In this document: in pieces, positions 1 to 11,218 of the stretch
How positions within the stretch are numbered: the first letter of the stretch is position 1
Layout of the letters: each line of letters opens with the position of its first letter
Source: Brachycybe producta
Taxonomy: Eukaryota > Arthropoda > Diplopoda > Playtdesmida > Andrognathidae
Reading direction: 5' to 3'
DNA length: 64,000 nt
NCBI GenBank assembly: GCA_036925085.1
Contig: JAUPFP010000023.1
Location: 2,431,778-2,495,777 of the forward strand
Made by a program: the position numbers and the translations under genes
The notes under the pieces: model-generated
What the model saw: the letters and a program-made list of their open reading frames with translations, nothing else
What the model was told of the DNA's origin: nothing
Database searches by the model: none

Positions 1-1890
1 TTCTGCTATCTTCGCATATTTACGAGCCGATCTGTCTTCCTCAGCGTTTAACATCTCTTGCATCTTTCTTTTGTAACTATTTTTTTAAAAAAAAACGTTA
101 CTACAATTTCTAAAGAAATGCAATATAGTTAGAAACGTTCTACATGTGACTGTCTGGATTATTTTCTTGATTTCGACACTTCTCCAACTTCTTTTCGATG
201 ATTCGTATCTGATCTTTCGGAGGAGGTTCGAGATTCTTTACCATTGTTCGAATATCTATAAAAAAAAAAATTAGTCAGAAGGGGTCGTTAAAGCCATTTC
301 TTTTCTTACTTTTTAACGATTCAATCAACTTATTGAGTTTATCTTTGCCATCCGTACCCATTAAAACATCTGTGACATAACTGAAAAACAGAAACAATGT
401 TTTCTAAAAAAGATCAGTTGTACAATCCGATTTTAATACTCGTTTATGTTCTCCTGCATCTTTCCGGCTGCATACACGATGGCTGTTAAAGCGATCTGTT
501 AACAAAAAACCATTATTAGTGTACAAGATGCTAACTCGATTATCGTTTGAAATCAACTTGAGATGGTGAGTAAAGGAGACAAGCATCTGTGAAGAGGCAC
601 CGATCGAGAAAATCGTCGATCGCTGGTCGTAATCGTTGAGGATCGCTGACATTCGAACATCTAGTCTGTAAAACAAAATGAAAAAAAATTAATAAAGATA
701 CTTCGTGAAGATTAAAAATTGATTACTTTGATGTCGATAATGAATCCTTCGACAGGACGAAACGGATTATGAACTGTCAGATTGTAGCTCAACTGTTGCA
801 TCAACAAAAGTTCATTGTTTAGAATAATGTCCATTGCTTTTTCTCTATTTCCATTCACGTTTGCAACGAATTGAGTTATTGAAACGTTGAATTCTTCAAC
901 TTTGCAAGCGAGATAAACGCAAGTTACTCTGTAAAAAAAAAGGTTTCAGGTGAAATAGTTTAGAGAACAGTGACATTCCTTGCAACATCGTTAAAAAATT
1001 ATTACAGAATCTCTTTTGGATGATATTCCATGACGGAATTATGCAAATAGAACCTCTTAAAGTAGATAAAAGACGTTCCCTTTAAAAAGAAACGTGTTTT
1101 AAAATGCAGTTTCTTAATTAGGATTCCCCAAAAACGCAAAAATCTACTAAAAATGCAAATTTCTATAAGATGGTCTACAGATTTGAAGTGTATTTTCTGT
1201 AGATTTATTGCAGATTTTCTACAAGTTTCTTTTAGATTTCTACAAAAAGCAAGCAGAAATTCTCATGTTTTTGTAATTTTCCTATAAATTTCGGCTCTTT
1301 CTTGCTGGATTTCCGAATTTTCCTGTAGAATTTCTCTACATTTCCTGCAAACTGTTGTGAGTTTTAGACTAAGGTCCCATATGCAGACAACGCCAACTGA
1401 AAATAGAATTTATCTAATTTTTAAAAAAAAATTGCTAACAAATTCAGCTTTTTCCTGCCAAATAAATAGAAACGAATTATTTAAAATAGAAATCTATTTT
1501 CAGTTGCATTTTCTTTATGCCGATTTCTGCGTTTTAAGGCGAAATTCCAATGTAAATGCTTTATATGCATATTTTTTTATTTACAACGACACTTCTGGGC
1601 ATAGAAGGTTGAAATTTACGACAGAATTCTCTCAGAAACAACTCATATTTCTTGCAAAGTACTCTTTCGTTAGCTGAAGTGAGGAAATCACTCGTTTCTT
1701 TTCCTTCCTTTCAAAAAATTCAATAATAAAAACAGAACATTTATCAGATTTTGACATTTTTCAATCGACTTTTTAATACTTTGTGTCCGTGTTCATTTAC
1801 AAAATTACGATTTGCTTCATTGCGAAGATTAGCTAAATCTTGTTCTGTATTAAACATCCAATTTTTACGTTGAGTACTTGATGAAAACAT
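1..1890 (-). CDS. CCNH: Cyclin H (TFIIH/CAK subunit), nine exons in window, 3' end cut by the window edge
   Basis: Cyclin H binds and activates CDK7 in the CDK-activating kinase of TFIIH, in the nucleus. I assembled nine exons on the minus strand with GT/AG junctions and matching phases: 1780-1890, 1585-1707, 1006-1079, 727-928, 558-665, 440-495, 310-380, 144-255, 1-76. They sum to 933 nt, 311 codons with no stop. Recognisable blocks, in order, are the start [27 protein letters not shown] and [20 protein letters not shown] in the first cyclin fold; [31 protein letters not shown]; then the second cyclin fold with [21 protein letters not shown] charged C-terminal tail follows. These match the cyclin H family closely, and human cyclin H is about 323 residues, so only a short tail is missing. 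Introns are 54-77 bp, except intron 2 (about 505 bp, rich in TTTCTACA-like words). The exon 1/2 junction (weak donor GTATTA) is the least certain. The gene is divergent to RAMAC. Confidence 0.95.
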
Positions 1891-2286
1891 CGTTAAAATT
1901 GTTAATTATGCAAAAAAATAACAGCAAAAATGAAATCTGACAGGAAAAAAAACAAAAAACAGGCTCAACGGCGGCGACTAAACGTCATTGTTATTTGAAC
2001 GGCGGCGACTAATACCAAACTAATTTTTTTTTCTAGGTTAAGCTATAACCCGACACGAAAAGAAAACACTTTATGAAAATTCTGAAATTGTTTTTAAAGA
2101 AAACATTTAATTATTATAATAAACAAGAAAAGTATACATTAAACTATTATAAATTATTGAAATTCTTTAATGTATTTTTACTTTAAAATAAAAAAAATTA
2201 ATTACAATGAAAGTTGTTTCTGTTTTTTATGACACAAGCCGTTTCGGTGTTTTTTTTCAGGTTAAACAACTTAAACATAAACAAAA
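1891..2286. promoter_or_regulatory. Shared divergent promoter region of cyclin H and RAMAC
   Basis: Only 396 bp separate the two start codons, so both genes are likely to share a bidirectional promoter. It contains two exact copies of the 14-mer AACGGCGGCGACTA (1967-1980 and 1998-2011), 31 bp apart, the only GC-rich words in an AT-rich segment. In the cyclin H sense they read TAGTCGCCGCCGTT. A polypyrimidine-CAG at about 2254-2262, just before the RAMAC start, could be the 3' splice site of a 5'UTR intron. No clear TATA box is seen. Promoter function is inferred from position. Confidence 0.6.
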
Positions 2287-2753
2287 ATGGCGTCGCCCGG
2301 TGAAGACTACGCCGCTGTTCCTTGTAGTTCGACAAATGATACAGTTTCGGTCGTAAATAAGGAAGATAAAAACGATTACGATGTTCGTCTTCAAGAATAC
2401 GAAGAAATGTTCAAAGATAGGTACACGACGGCTGACAAATGGTACGTTGAATCGATAAATAATCGAATCAATCCGCCGCCGATTGTCCATCCATGGTACA
2501 ACAGACAAAGACGGAATTTCGACTACAACAACAGGTAATAAACGACCATCAATAGAAACTATAATCTTAAAACAAGGGTTTTATTACGTAATTGGCAAAC
2601 TAAACGTTTTTTCTGCTTATGTTAATTCTTAGGGGTCGTCGAGGTGCTGACAACAGATGGACCGGTAGAGGGCGTCACTGGTCCGACAGAGGTCGTGGAC
2701 ACAACAGGAATAGTTATCATCAAAATAATCACCATCGTTATAATCCCTACTAA
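2287..2753 (+). CDS. RAMAC: RAMAC / RAM: activating subunit of the mRNA cap guanine-N7 methyltransferase
   Basis: RAM binds RNMT, raises its cap N7-methylation activity and recruits RNA through a basic N/R-rich tail. There are two exons, 2287-2534 and 2633-2753, joined in phase at GT/AG sites, giving 122 residues; the human protein is about 118. The N-terminal RNMT-activating segment is present: EYEEMFKDRYTTADKWY followed by NPPPIVHPW corresponds to the family's FEEMFASRFTENDKEY...PPIVEEW. After the intron comes the RNA-binding tail, rich in R, G, N, H and W (RGRRGADNRWTGRGRHW), ending in a Tyr. The N-terminus carries about 35 more residues than the human form. The start is the first ATG after the putative 5'UTR acceptor. 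It is divergent to cyclin H. Confidence 0.92.
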
Positions 2754-3671
2754 GTTACTACTAACATTTTCTTCATATTGTAAGATTAACTACTATAACT
2801 AAAAGTTTCATGAAAATCATTAAAATGCTTCGTTTTTAAAAAAATGCAAATTGTTTTCCAAAAAAAAAAGTCATTTTACGGTGACGTCACAAACCGGTTT
2901 TTCGTTTTCGGTTCACCTTGCTTTATAAAAAAATTATTTCAGAATGAAGTAGGTCAGGTGAGAATGGTAAAGAAATGGTATAAGAGCATAAGAAATCTTG
3001 TTTAAAATCCACCATTTTAAAAATTGTGTACGCGTCAAAGTGAATTTTACTTGAAATTGAAATGTTTCAAAGTAAAACGACTGTTTACACTTGTTGCATA
3101 GGTAAGTTAATTGTTATTTGTAGTATAATATTAACTTTAGAAAGGGTTAATCATATATTCGATGACGTCCGTAAACGGGATTTTGTGGAATTTCGAGAAG
3201 GGGGTGGGGGGGGGGGGGTGTCGTTTGTAATCATTGAAAAATATTGAAAATTAAGTGAACCGATAAGATCGATTCTGAAAATCTGATTAAAATGTGCTTG
3301 AAAAACTGGTCCAAAAAATGTTCCAAACTTTATGCCTATTATGTCTGGTAGCTTTTTTTTTAAATTTAAGTTTAAAAATAACTTTAAACTGTTTGCTGTG
3401 TAGAATTACAGTTATTCTGTGTTTTTAAGAAACAAAAAAATCAATGTTTGTTGAGAAGTCTAAAACGAAAACGTTTTTCATTTTTCAAACTGTCACGAGG
3501 AAGTTCATTTCACAAGATGTCGTCGATTCTTTGCGAAAAGACCTTTTAAGTGTAGAAATTTTATTTACGCATTAATAAGTTTCTAACCTTTTTATGTTTT
3601 TGAGTTACTTAAAAAAGTTTGCTAGACTTGGCTCCAATTTCCAATGGGCAGTATTGATTTTATTGCTCATT
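2754..3671. other. Intergenic AT-rich sequence, no gene seen
   Basis: Downstream of RAMAC. There is an ATTAAA-like polyadenylation hexamer near 2819 and a G-run at about 3200-3218. The short open frame at 3062-3247 ends in that G-run and has no recognisable protein features. Around 3460-3540 there is a fragment resembling the abundant long-palindrome family described at 3672. Confidence 0.6.
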
Positions 3672-4027
3672 TAAGGCGGTTTTGAAGTGTAAACGCCTCT
3701 CAAACTCTGATTAATGTGTTATGCTGTTTTTTTAGGACCAAAATGAAGAGAATCTTAATTGTTTTAGAGACTAGAAGTAAGTGTAGTTAATGTCATTAAT
3801 GTTGACAACTTCCAAAATAAACTTTTCATAAACAAAATTGCTTAAATTTGAATCATTTTGAAAATGACATAAAAAGCTTATTTTATACGATATCAACTTG
3901 AAAATACCCGTAAGTGATCGAGTTACCGTTTTAGTTTCTAAATATCTTCATTCATCTTCATTTTGCACTTGAAAGACAGAAGAATCATGAGTTCGAGAGG
4001 CGTTTAGACTTTAAAAACCGCCTAAAT
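3672..4027. repeat. Copy of the abundant long-palindrome family (ends TTAAGGCGG...CCGCCTAA)
   Basis: The left end reads AAGGCGGTTTTGAAGTGTAA and the right end is its near inverse complement, ending ACTTTAAAAACCGCCTAA. Internal hallmarks shared with many other places in this window are 'TTTTAGARACTAGAAG', a 'GATATCAACWTGAAAATA' block, and 'GACAGAAKAATCA' before the right end. It is about 355 bp, non-coding, and probably a non-autonomous DNA transposon of a family I cannot name. Confidence 0.65.
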
Positions 4028-4815
4028 TTTAAAAGTTAAACAAGGGATGCGGATCGAGATGAACAAGAAAATGTCACTTTTGAGTTAAATTTTGAATTTT
4101 AATAAAGAATTCAGTGATTTGGTTCAGAAAAACAGCAATATTTATGCTTTTATGTTTATGTCAAATTGATTTCAAATCTGAAATATTAACAAACGAAAGG
4201 TTTTTTCAGGTCTTTATTTAAAAAGTCTTAAAGTTGTTCAAACTGTTGTTGTTTTATGGAATATGTTAGTAAAACACATTACAAATTCTTACTAAACTTT
4301 TGTTTTTTTTTTGGAAAGAAGAGGGGGAGGGGGAGAACCTAACCGAGAAAGAAGCGAATCGAAGAAAGTGAAAAATGTACGAAAAAGGAAAGACTCAAAA
4401 GAAAGTAAAAGCACAAAAAAAGAAAGGCAAAAAAGATAGATTAATGGAACCCATGGGTACATCATATAGAGAGATATACGCAAGAAGAAGAAAAGTCTTT
4501 TGAGTAAGATGGATTCAGGTTCTCGAGAGACTTTCTCAAGAAACGCAGAGACGCAGTGGAAAGATTCCACATTTATATTATAAATATGCAGATGAAAAAC
4601 AATCTCTTTGGTATTTCTTACTTTATATAATATCTAAAAAGCTTTTTTTTTTTAAAAAAAAAAAAGATTGAATGTTGGAATTTTCGATTACACTTTTCTG
4701 GAAATTTGAAAATTACTCAGTAATAAATTTTGTTGTTTTTTTTGTTTTATTTTATATAGATCAAGTGAAATTGACACAAAGGTAGAAATCTTTATGTTAA
4801 AAGTTTAATCGCATA
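4028..4815. other. Upstream region of the chaoptin-like gene
   Basis: AT-rich. The purine-rich segment at 4300-4480 produces a spurious minus-strand frame. A polypyrimidine/TATATAG site at about 4759 could be the acceptor of a 5'UTR intron for the gene starting at 4816. No other features are seen. Confidence 0.4.
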
Positions 4816-7800
4816 ATGATTTATCTTCGAGTTTTCTTCTCACTGAGTTTTCTATTGCCGATTGTTCATTGTTTGCAATGGCATCCCGACGAAACGAATG
4901 AAGATAACATAGATATCAGACCGTTGTTTCCATGTGTCACTGACTACAGCTTCTACGAACCATGTCAGTGTCACGATGGTCGTAAGATCGGAATCTTTGT
5001 TCGTTGCGAGAGGGTCAATCTGGCTTTGTTGGCCGTCGTTCTTAATCGTATCAAGACGCCGATAGCAACTCTCGTGATTACTCGAAGTGACATTCGACGT
5101 TTGTACGGCACTATATTTCAACATCAAAAAATCTTCAGATTGGCAATTACGGAAAGTAGGCTCAGTTCGATTGCCGACGATGTCTTTCACGGTGTGAATC
5201 GCACCTTACAAGAACTTTATTTAGCTCGTAACGAATTCGAGGAAATTCCGACGAGAGCCTTGTCACGTCTAGGTAATCTCACCACTTTGGATCTCGGCTA
5301 TAATGCCGTGAAACGGCTCAGAGCTTCGGCTTTCTTCGGTCTAACGTCTTTGACGCGCCTTCGAGTGTATCGTAATGAAATCGAGTCGGTGGCTGCGAAC
5401 GCATTGCATTCGTTGGGGCAGTTGCAGTTGTTGGACCTTCACGGAAATGTACTGAACAAATTTCCTACGGCTTTATTGAGAGATGTTCGTGCATTGGACA
5501 CTGTAGATCTGTCGTATAATAACTTCTCCTCTTTGGATCCGGCTTATTTTACTACTTTGGGCAGACTGAACCACGTTAATTTTTCGCACAATGCGGTCGA
5601 AGACTTCGAGAGTTCCGTATTTTCGAGAAATGTCGTGTTGAGGTCATTGAACCTTTCGTACAATAAACTGAAACAAGTAAAAGTGACCATGTTTCGAGGT
5701 ATCAGGACAATGAGAGATATTTATCTATCTCATAACGACATAGAGGAGATCGAACGAGGAGCTTTTGCAACGTTAAAACTGGTTCGAACTATAGACTTAT
5801 CTTACAATAAGATGCGCGTCGTGCCGTTTAGCACTTTCTATCAGATGCAGTTTTGCGAACTCATCGACGTCAGCGGCAATCAGATCGAAACCATCGAAGG
5901 TGCTGCCTTCAAGGAACTCACCATGTTGGTGATTAACGCAAGCCACAATCTCATTTCCAACATATCGAACAATGGATTTCAATTACTAACCAACGTCAGC
6001 ATTCTCGACTTATCACACAATAACCTGAACGAAATACCGAAAAACGCTTTCCATTCTACGGACGTCAAAGAATTTCGTATCAATCACAACTTGATATCGG
6101 ATTTTAAGAACATTCCTTTTAGAAACTTTACCGGAATGACCATTTTTAACGCCAGTTATAATCTACTGACATCTATTCCGAAAGAAGCGTTTCCGAAGCT
6201 TTACGAACTGCATACGATAGATTTCAGTCACAACAATTTATCGTTCATCGGACCTGGAGTATTTCAGACACTGTTTAGTATTCGTAGTATTAATATCAGT
6301 CACAATAACATGGAAAAGATTTCGTACAATACTATAGGAACCATTCCAACTGTTTTGGAAATGGACTTCAGTTATAATCAGTTGTCCGAAGTTAGTCATC
6401 AGGCGTTCATAAAACTTTTTTCGCTTCGTAATTTAAAGCTCGATCACAATTTCATCACAACAACAATTGTGTTGTCTATTTCTCTCGGCGAACTTCACCT
6501 GGAACACAATAGTATCGATTCGATCCGTAAAGGATCTTTTCCTGCGATGAATGCGTTACTGTTTCTATACCTCGATCATAATCAATTTAATGACAATCTC
6601 GAAAGTGGTTCTTTCGGAAATCTCATCACTTTACAGAGGTTGACTTTAGGTTACAACAATATGAGTAAAATACCTTACGATGCTCTGCAAGGGCTAAACA
6701 CATTACAATATTTGCATCTGGAAGGGAATCATTTGACAGAATTGGGGAAAAAAGCCTTTGGAAATCTTCCGATCGTGTTCGAACTTCACCTGGACTTTAA
6801 TGACATTTACAACATAAGCGAAGGAGCGTTTACGGGTCTTTTACAACTTCTGATGTTGAACATCAGTTACAACAACTTGACTGAAATACGTCCAGGAGCT
6901 TTGAAGGACCTCGTGTCTTTGCAGTCATTGGACGTCTCCAACAATTACATCGAGACGTTCGAAAACAAGACACATGGTACATTCGGCGACTTGTTGTCCA
7001 TCGAGAGCATCAATGTCTCCAACAACCGAATTGGTTTTGTTTCCGAGAAGATGTTCCCTCATTCTCCTTGGATACCTTATAAATTGCAACGAATAGACAT
7101 AAGCCATAATGTTATTCCTCTCATCAGCGACGAATTTGTCGCTGGCATGTCCAAGGTTCGAGTTTTGAATGCAAGTCACAACTTAATCAGTAACATTCAG
7201 AAGAATGTTCTCAAAAATAATACTTGGATGAAAGAGATTGATCTGTCTTATAACAAAATAAGATCCGTCGATTTGGGTACTTTTGGACCATCAGGCAATC
7301 TCACGACATTGCTTTTGAGGGGTAACGAAATAACCGACATCGACGTGGAAGAATTTAAGAAGATTCTTAATCTTAAGAAACTCGATCTCGGCAGTAATTT
7401 TCTTGAGACTGTGACTAGTTCCGTGGTTATTCTTTCGAATAACGGCGTTGAAGTTAGCATGGATGGTAATTATAAGACTTTTGAAGATTTTTTTTAGGTG
7501 GCTCATAATTAAATTTGTTAAAACAGTGTAAACACAGACAAATATGGCTGTAAAACTGTTCAAAATTAAGAAAAATTAAAAATGGTTTTAAAGTTTAACG
7601 ACAGCTGAACTTAAAATGGTATACTTTTCAAACTGTGTTAAAAAAAAGTTCAGTTTTAAAGATGACGATGAAAATTGAAAATGCTTTCAACACATTGTAG
7701 AAGCAGCAAAAAAAAAAACTTCTTATAGCAGTGATTCCCAAACGGTGGGCCGTGAGTTTTCCTAAAAAAAAAAGAAAGAAATTTTGGATGTTACATTGCT

Positions 7801-9070
7801 CGTATTTTGAATGTATTAATATTCTCAATTAAATTTTAACTTTATTGAAAAAAAGCAAAAAAAAAAAACGTTCTTATTCCTAAAGGAAAGTAGTTTCTAA
7901 AGGGTGTTCTGTGGCTCACTTGTGTGCCATATGAGTTTTACTAGGTGTGCCGCAATTGGTCCAGGCAAAAATACTGTGCAATGAGCAAAAAAAGTTTGGG
8001 AACCACTGTCTAAAGCTTGTACCACACTACATCGGATCGGAACGAATCGAATATTTTGATAACAAACATTTCAATGGAGCCCCCGCACACTAGCTTGGAT
8101 CGGATCAGAATCGGCGGGGCTCCATTGAAATGCTTGTTATCAAAATAATTCTGATTCGTTCTGCTTCGACAGTTTCATTCCGATCCGATGTAGTGTGCTA
8201 CAAGCTTTAGAGTCTAGAATTGTATGCTGCGAATGTGTTTTATATCTTTTAAAATAAACTTTTAATAGTGATTTTAGGCTTAATTTTTTTTTTTTTACAA
8301 AAACGTTGATGCAGAAACGTAAAATTTGGTAATTTTAAAACTGCGTTAAAAATGTAAGAATTTTTTTTTTTATTATTCTGGACAGAAAAAAATGTTTACA
8401 ATCATTTTATATTATACATAAAAATTATTATCTTGAGGCACTTTTAGAATGATTTAATTATACAATTATACAATGTTATAATATTAATGATTTTTTTTGG
8501 TGTTCTTTTTGTAAAGGAAATCCTCTGAAGTGTGATTGTCGACTTCGTCCATTGTACTATTGGTTGGAACATCGTCTCGATAAAAGCCCTTGGGACCGTG
8601 TCGAATGTGGCAAACCAGAGTCTCTGGAGGGACGTTCGTTGGTTGGACTGAAAGGAGAGTCGTTGATCTGTCGCGATACGAATCTCCATCTCCGTTCTTC
8701 TCCCGATTACAAATTGCTTTCAGATGTTACGCTTCAGAACGTCGTGGTGAAGAATCTCAAACGTTCTGCTCGGCTGGAATGGATTGTCACCACAAAAGAG
8801 GATGTTGGTGATTTTCAGATAGCTCTTTTTGCTTTACCTAACGACAGTGCTGTTTTCGATGTCGACATTCCGTACTACAAGAGAGAGTACACTTTAACAA
8901 AGTTGAACCCCGATCACAGCTACGTTGCATGCGTTTTAGCGAAGGATACGATGGGAAACCTGCGAAGAAGCCACAATTCACAATGCGAGCAGTTTGCATT
9001 GTCAAGTGCTTTTCGATACACTGTGCAAAATGTAGTCCTGTTTGGACTGATAACATATTTTATTGCATAA
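4816..9070 (+). CDS. Chaoptin-like leucine-rich-repeat surface protein, probably GPI-anchored
   Basis: There are two exons, 4816-7465 and 8517-9070, joined G|GA in phase (GT/AG; intron 1051 bp), giving 1067 residues. The N-terminus (MIYLRVFFSLSFLLPIVHC) is a signal peptide. A Cys-containing cap (PCVTD...CQCHDG...VRC) follows, then about thirty 24-residue LRRs of the type LxxLxLSxNxIxxIxxxAF (about residues 90-880). Asn-X-Ser/Thr sites are dense (NLSYN, NISHN, NASHN). Exon 2 opens with a canonical LRRCT, GNPLKCDCRLRPLYYWLE. Next is a segment with FN3-like features (RLEWIV...YTLTKLNPDHSYVACVLAKD...C). The protein ends in a hydrophobic stretch, VQNVVLFGLITYFIA, with no cytoplasmic tail, consistent with GPI anchoring as in chaoptin, a photoreceptor cell-adhesion LRR protein. 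Drosophila chaoptin and artichoke are similar but longer. Family membership is firm; orthology and the FN3 call are inferences. Confidence 0.88.
7729..8008. mobile_element. hAT-like non-autonomous element in the chaoptin-like intron
   Basis: The termini CAGTGATTCCCAAACGGTGG and AAAGTTTGGGAACCACTG form the classic hAT-type inverted repeat. The inside shares the 'ACTAGGTGTGCCGCAATTG' block with the element at 15570-15821 in inverse orientation. The 8-bp flanks (TCTTATAG / TCTAAAGC) match only partly, so the duplication is decayed. Confidence 0.7.
8014..8206. mobile_element. Palindromic MITE with CGATCGG-type motifs (intron)
   Basis: The ends AGCTTGTACCACACTACATC and the inverse GATGTAGTGTGCTACAAGCT flank a near-perfect palindrome. 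The inner arms, TTTGATAACAAACATTTCAA and its complement, surround repeated GGATCGGATC words. The terminal pattern AGC...ACCACACTA resembles the Harbinger-like elements at 13616 and 54088. It starts six bases after the hAT-like element. Confidence 0.65.
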
Positions 9071-9099
9071 TATTATCTTAAGATGGTTTACGAACAAAA

Positions 9100-9416
9100 T
9101 CAGGAGCAAAATTAAGAGAAACTAGAAAGTCTCTTAGAAACTATAGAAGGTTAGCTCATTCATTTAAGAATATTTTCAGGTACAGGTTGATATCTTTTAC
9201 GTAAGTTTAAAAATATGAACCAACATTAAGCAAACAATATTTTTTAAAATTTTTTGTCCAAAAAAAAGTTCATTTTGAAATATTTCAATGAGAAAAAAAC
9301 TATTAAAGCTACCCTTCTAGTTTCTAAAGCACATTCAAGTTTCGCAATATTTTGCACCTGAAAAACAGAAGGAATCAGAATTCGAGAAGTGTTTACACTT
9401 TAAAACCACCTTCATT
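9100..9416. repeat. Long-palindrome family copy just 3' of the chaoptin-like gene
   Basis: The right half is well preserved: CTACCCTTCTAGTTTCTAAA, then ACAGAAGGAATCAGAATTCG and the terminal TTTACACTTTAAAACCACCT. The left half is degenerate. It starts about 30 bp after the stop codon, so it may lie in the 3'UTR. Confidence 0.55.
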
Positions 9417-9480
9417 AAACTTGTATTATAATGTAATATAAATATGCATTTGAAAAAATTTGGTTTCTGGTCATTTTCAG

Positions 9481-9550
9481 GTGTCCTATTTTTGTTAGGA
9501 CGTTTCATGCATAAATGTTACATAAAATTATCCTATCAAAAGTAGGACAC
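9481..9550. repeat. Short inverted repeat, 70 bp
   Basis: The arms GTGTCCTATTTTTGTTAGGA and TCCTATCAAAAGTAGGACAC are inverse complements with few mismatches around a 30-bp loop. It is either a tiny MITE or a stem-loop; there are no other clues. Confidence 0.45.
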
Positions 9551-9900
9551 GCGAACTCCTTCGGTTGGTTAAGGACTATTTTTTATTATCAAAGGTTTAA
9601 GGTTTTTTTTAATGAAAGAAGAGTTTATGTTTTTAAAGTTTAAAATTTGTAAACTTTGTAAAATTTAAAAATAAATTTTAATTTTGTTAATTTTTAATTA
9701 TTTTAATTGTATTGTTGATAGTAAATTTTAAAAGCATTTATTAATTTCAAGATTTTGTTTTATAAAAGTTTAAACGTTTACTTGAACTTATTTAGTTAAG
9801 TTATTGTTTACTTTTATATTACAGAAATTCTACTATCTTTTATTATATCGATACTATAGTAAGCATCGATATTTATTGCACTTCTGATAATTGACTAATC

Positions 9901-9914
9901 TAGTCGCCGCCGTT
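9901..9914 (+). promoter_or_regulatory. Third exact copy of TAGTCGCCGCCGTT
   Basis: It is identical to the two 14-mers in the cyclin H/RAMAC promoter, in the orientation that faces cyclin H there. It sits 180 bp before a locally CpG-rich stretch. It may mark another transcription start or a dispersed repeat; its function is unknown. Confidence 0.3.
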
Positions 9915-10079
9915 AATTTGGTGGCTAACTTGGTGTTTATTATGTTTAAATTGAAAATAACATAAAGAAGGAAATTTTTTTACTTATTTAACGCAATTTA
10001 TAGGCATGTTTTTGAACACTTATGATTTTTCTAGCTGTAAACGTAAATTTTTGTTACTATAAATATAAAAAAGAAGTTT

Positions 10080-10200
10080 GAAAGGTAGACGCCGCCACAG
10101 ATATGTAGCCGGCTTGATCGGCGCGTCGTCGAAAAACTAGCCGGCTGTTCCTCCATTGTGTTCGTATTTTACCGGTTTTTCTCGTCTGCTTTTATTGTGC
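10080..10200. promoter_or_regulatory. Locally CpG-rich segment, candidate promoter or first non-coding exon
   Basis: Unusually CpG-rich for this neighbourhood (GACGCCGCCAC, GATCGGCGCGTCGTCG). The word TAGCCGGCT occurs twice, 36 bp apart. No protein-coding frame is evident. It could be the start of a gene whose introns span the gene-free region to the right. Confidence 0.25.
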
Positions 10201-11218
10201 GTCATTTCTGTGTTGAATTATCTTTTTAATAGTTTTTCAATAACTTTTAAAGTGTTTATATGTCAAGTGTACATTGAGCGTTATATTAGAGTGTGTTACA
10301 TGCGCTATATATAAATTTTTAACGCGAGTTTTTAGGTTTCTGATTGGCATGAAGTGAAAGTTGCCGGTAAATAAATGGCGGGAACGTCATTTTTATTTCT
10401 TTTAACGTTCTCAATATATTAACATGATGACGTCATTAAGAAGAATGTGGGTGGAGCTATTCAGTGGAGGTTGCTTTGTCACGTGATTCGATGATGTAAC
10501 TGTCCACATTTTAATTTCTTTTTTTTTTTTTGGCTTCTTTTTAAAATTTACGTAACATTTTTAGTTTTTTTTAAAAAAAAAAAGAATTTTACTGAAAATG
10601 TCAGCTTTTTAAAAGCTCAGTTAAATATTAATTGCGTTTCTTTCGTTCAGACTTGTTGTTTGTATAGTGAGTGTTTCATTTTAATCTAATGAACTTTGGT
10701 AACTGCACTTAAAAAAACTTGGAGAGGTATGTTTAAGTATGCAAATTAATTGAGAAAAGCTGAAAGAAACAAGAGAGAGAGAGAGCGAAGAAAAAAATGA
10801 ATCTTAATTTTCTAAAGAAAATCTTTTAATCTGAAATTTACACATTGTTATTATGATGTCATTTTCTAATCTAAAACAAGACTTTTTTTCAGTTAATTAA
10901 CGTTTGTAGTTAACTACGAAACTAGACACACAGTACAAAAATAACAAACTTAATTCTAAAATCAATGCGAAAATGGGAGGGATTAAAAAAGTGGGCGGAG
11001 CCAAATTGAAAGAATTTGTGTCTTGCGTAATGACTTTGTTGACCAATAGATGTCGCTGCTTTGATTGTAATCTTGATTTCACAATAAAATTGATTGAAGT
11101 GATTCTCAAGACAAGTAAGTTTTTAAAAAAATAGTTTTATAAGCGCTTTCTCATGGCAGTGGGTTGCTATAAAATTGATTGCTTAGCTTATAGCTTGATA
11201 ATGTGATAATTTAATAAA
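10201..11218. other. AT-rich intergenic or intronic sequence, no gene seen
   Basis: Poly-A/T tracts and a short (GA)n at 10775-10786. The small minus frame at 10897-11109 has no domain, and no coding bias is visible. Confidence 0.5.

Noticed and set aside
404-676. 90-residue minus frame [10 protein letters not shown]...
   Set aside because: Runs through cyclin H exons 5-6 and the intron between them in the wrong frame; the spliced cyclin H reading explains the region.
2257-2508. 83-residue minus frame opposite RAMAC exon 1
   Set aside because: Antisense shadow; the plus strand has the conserved RAM motif and correct splice.
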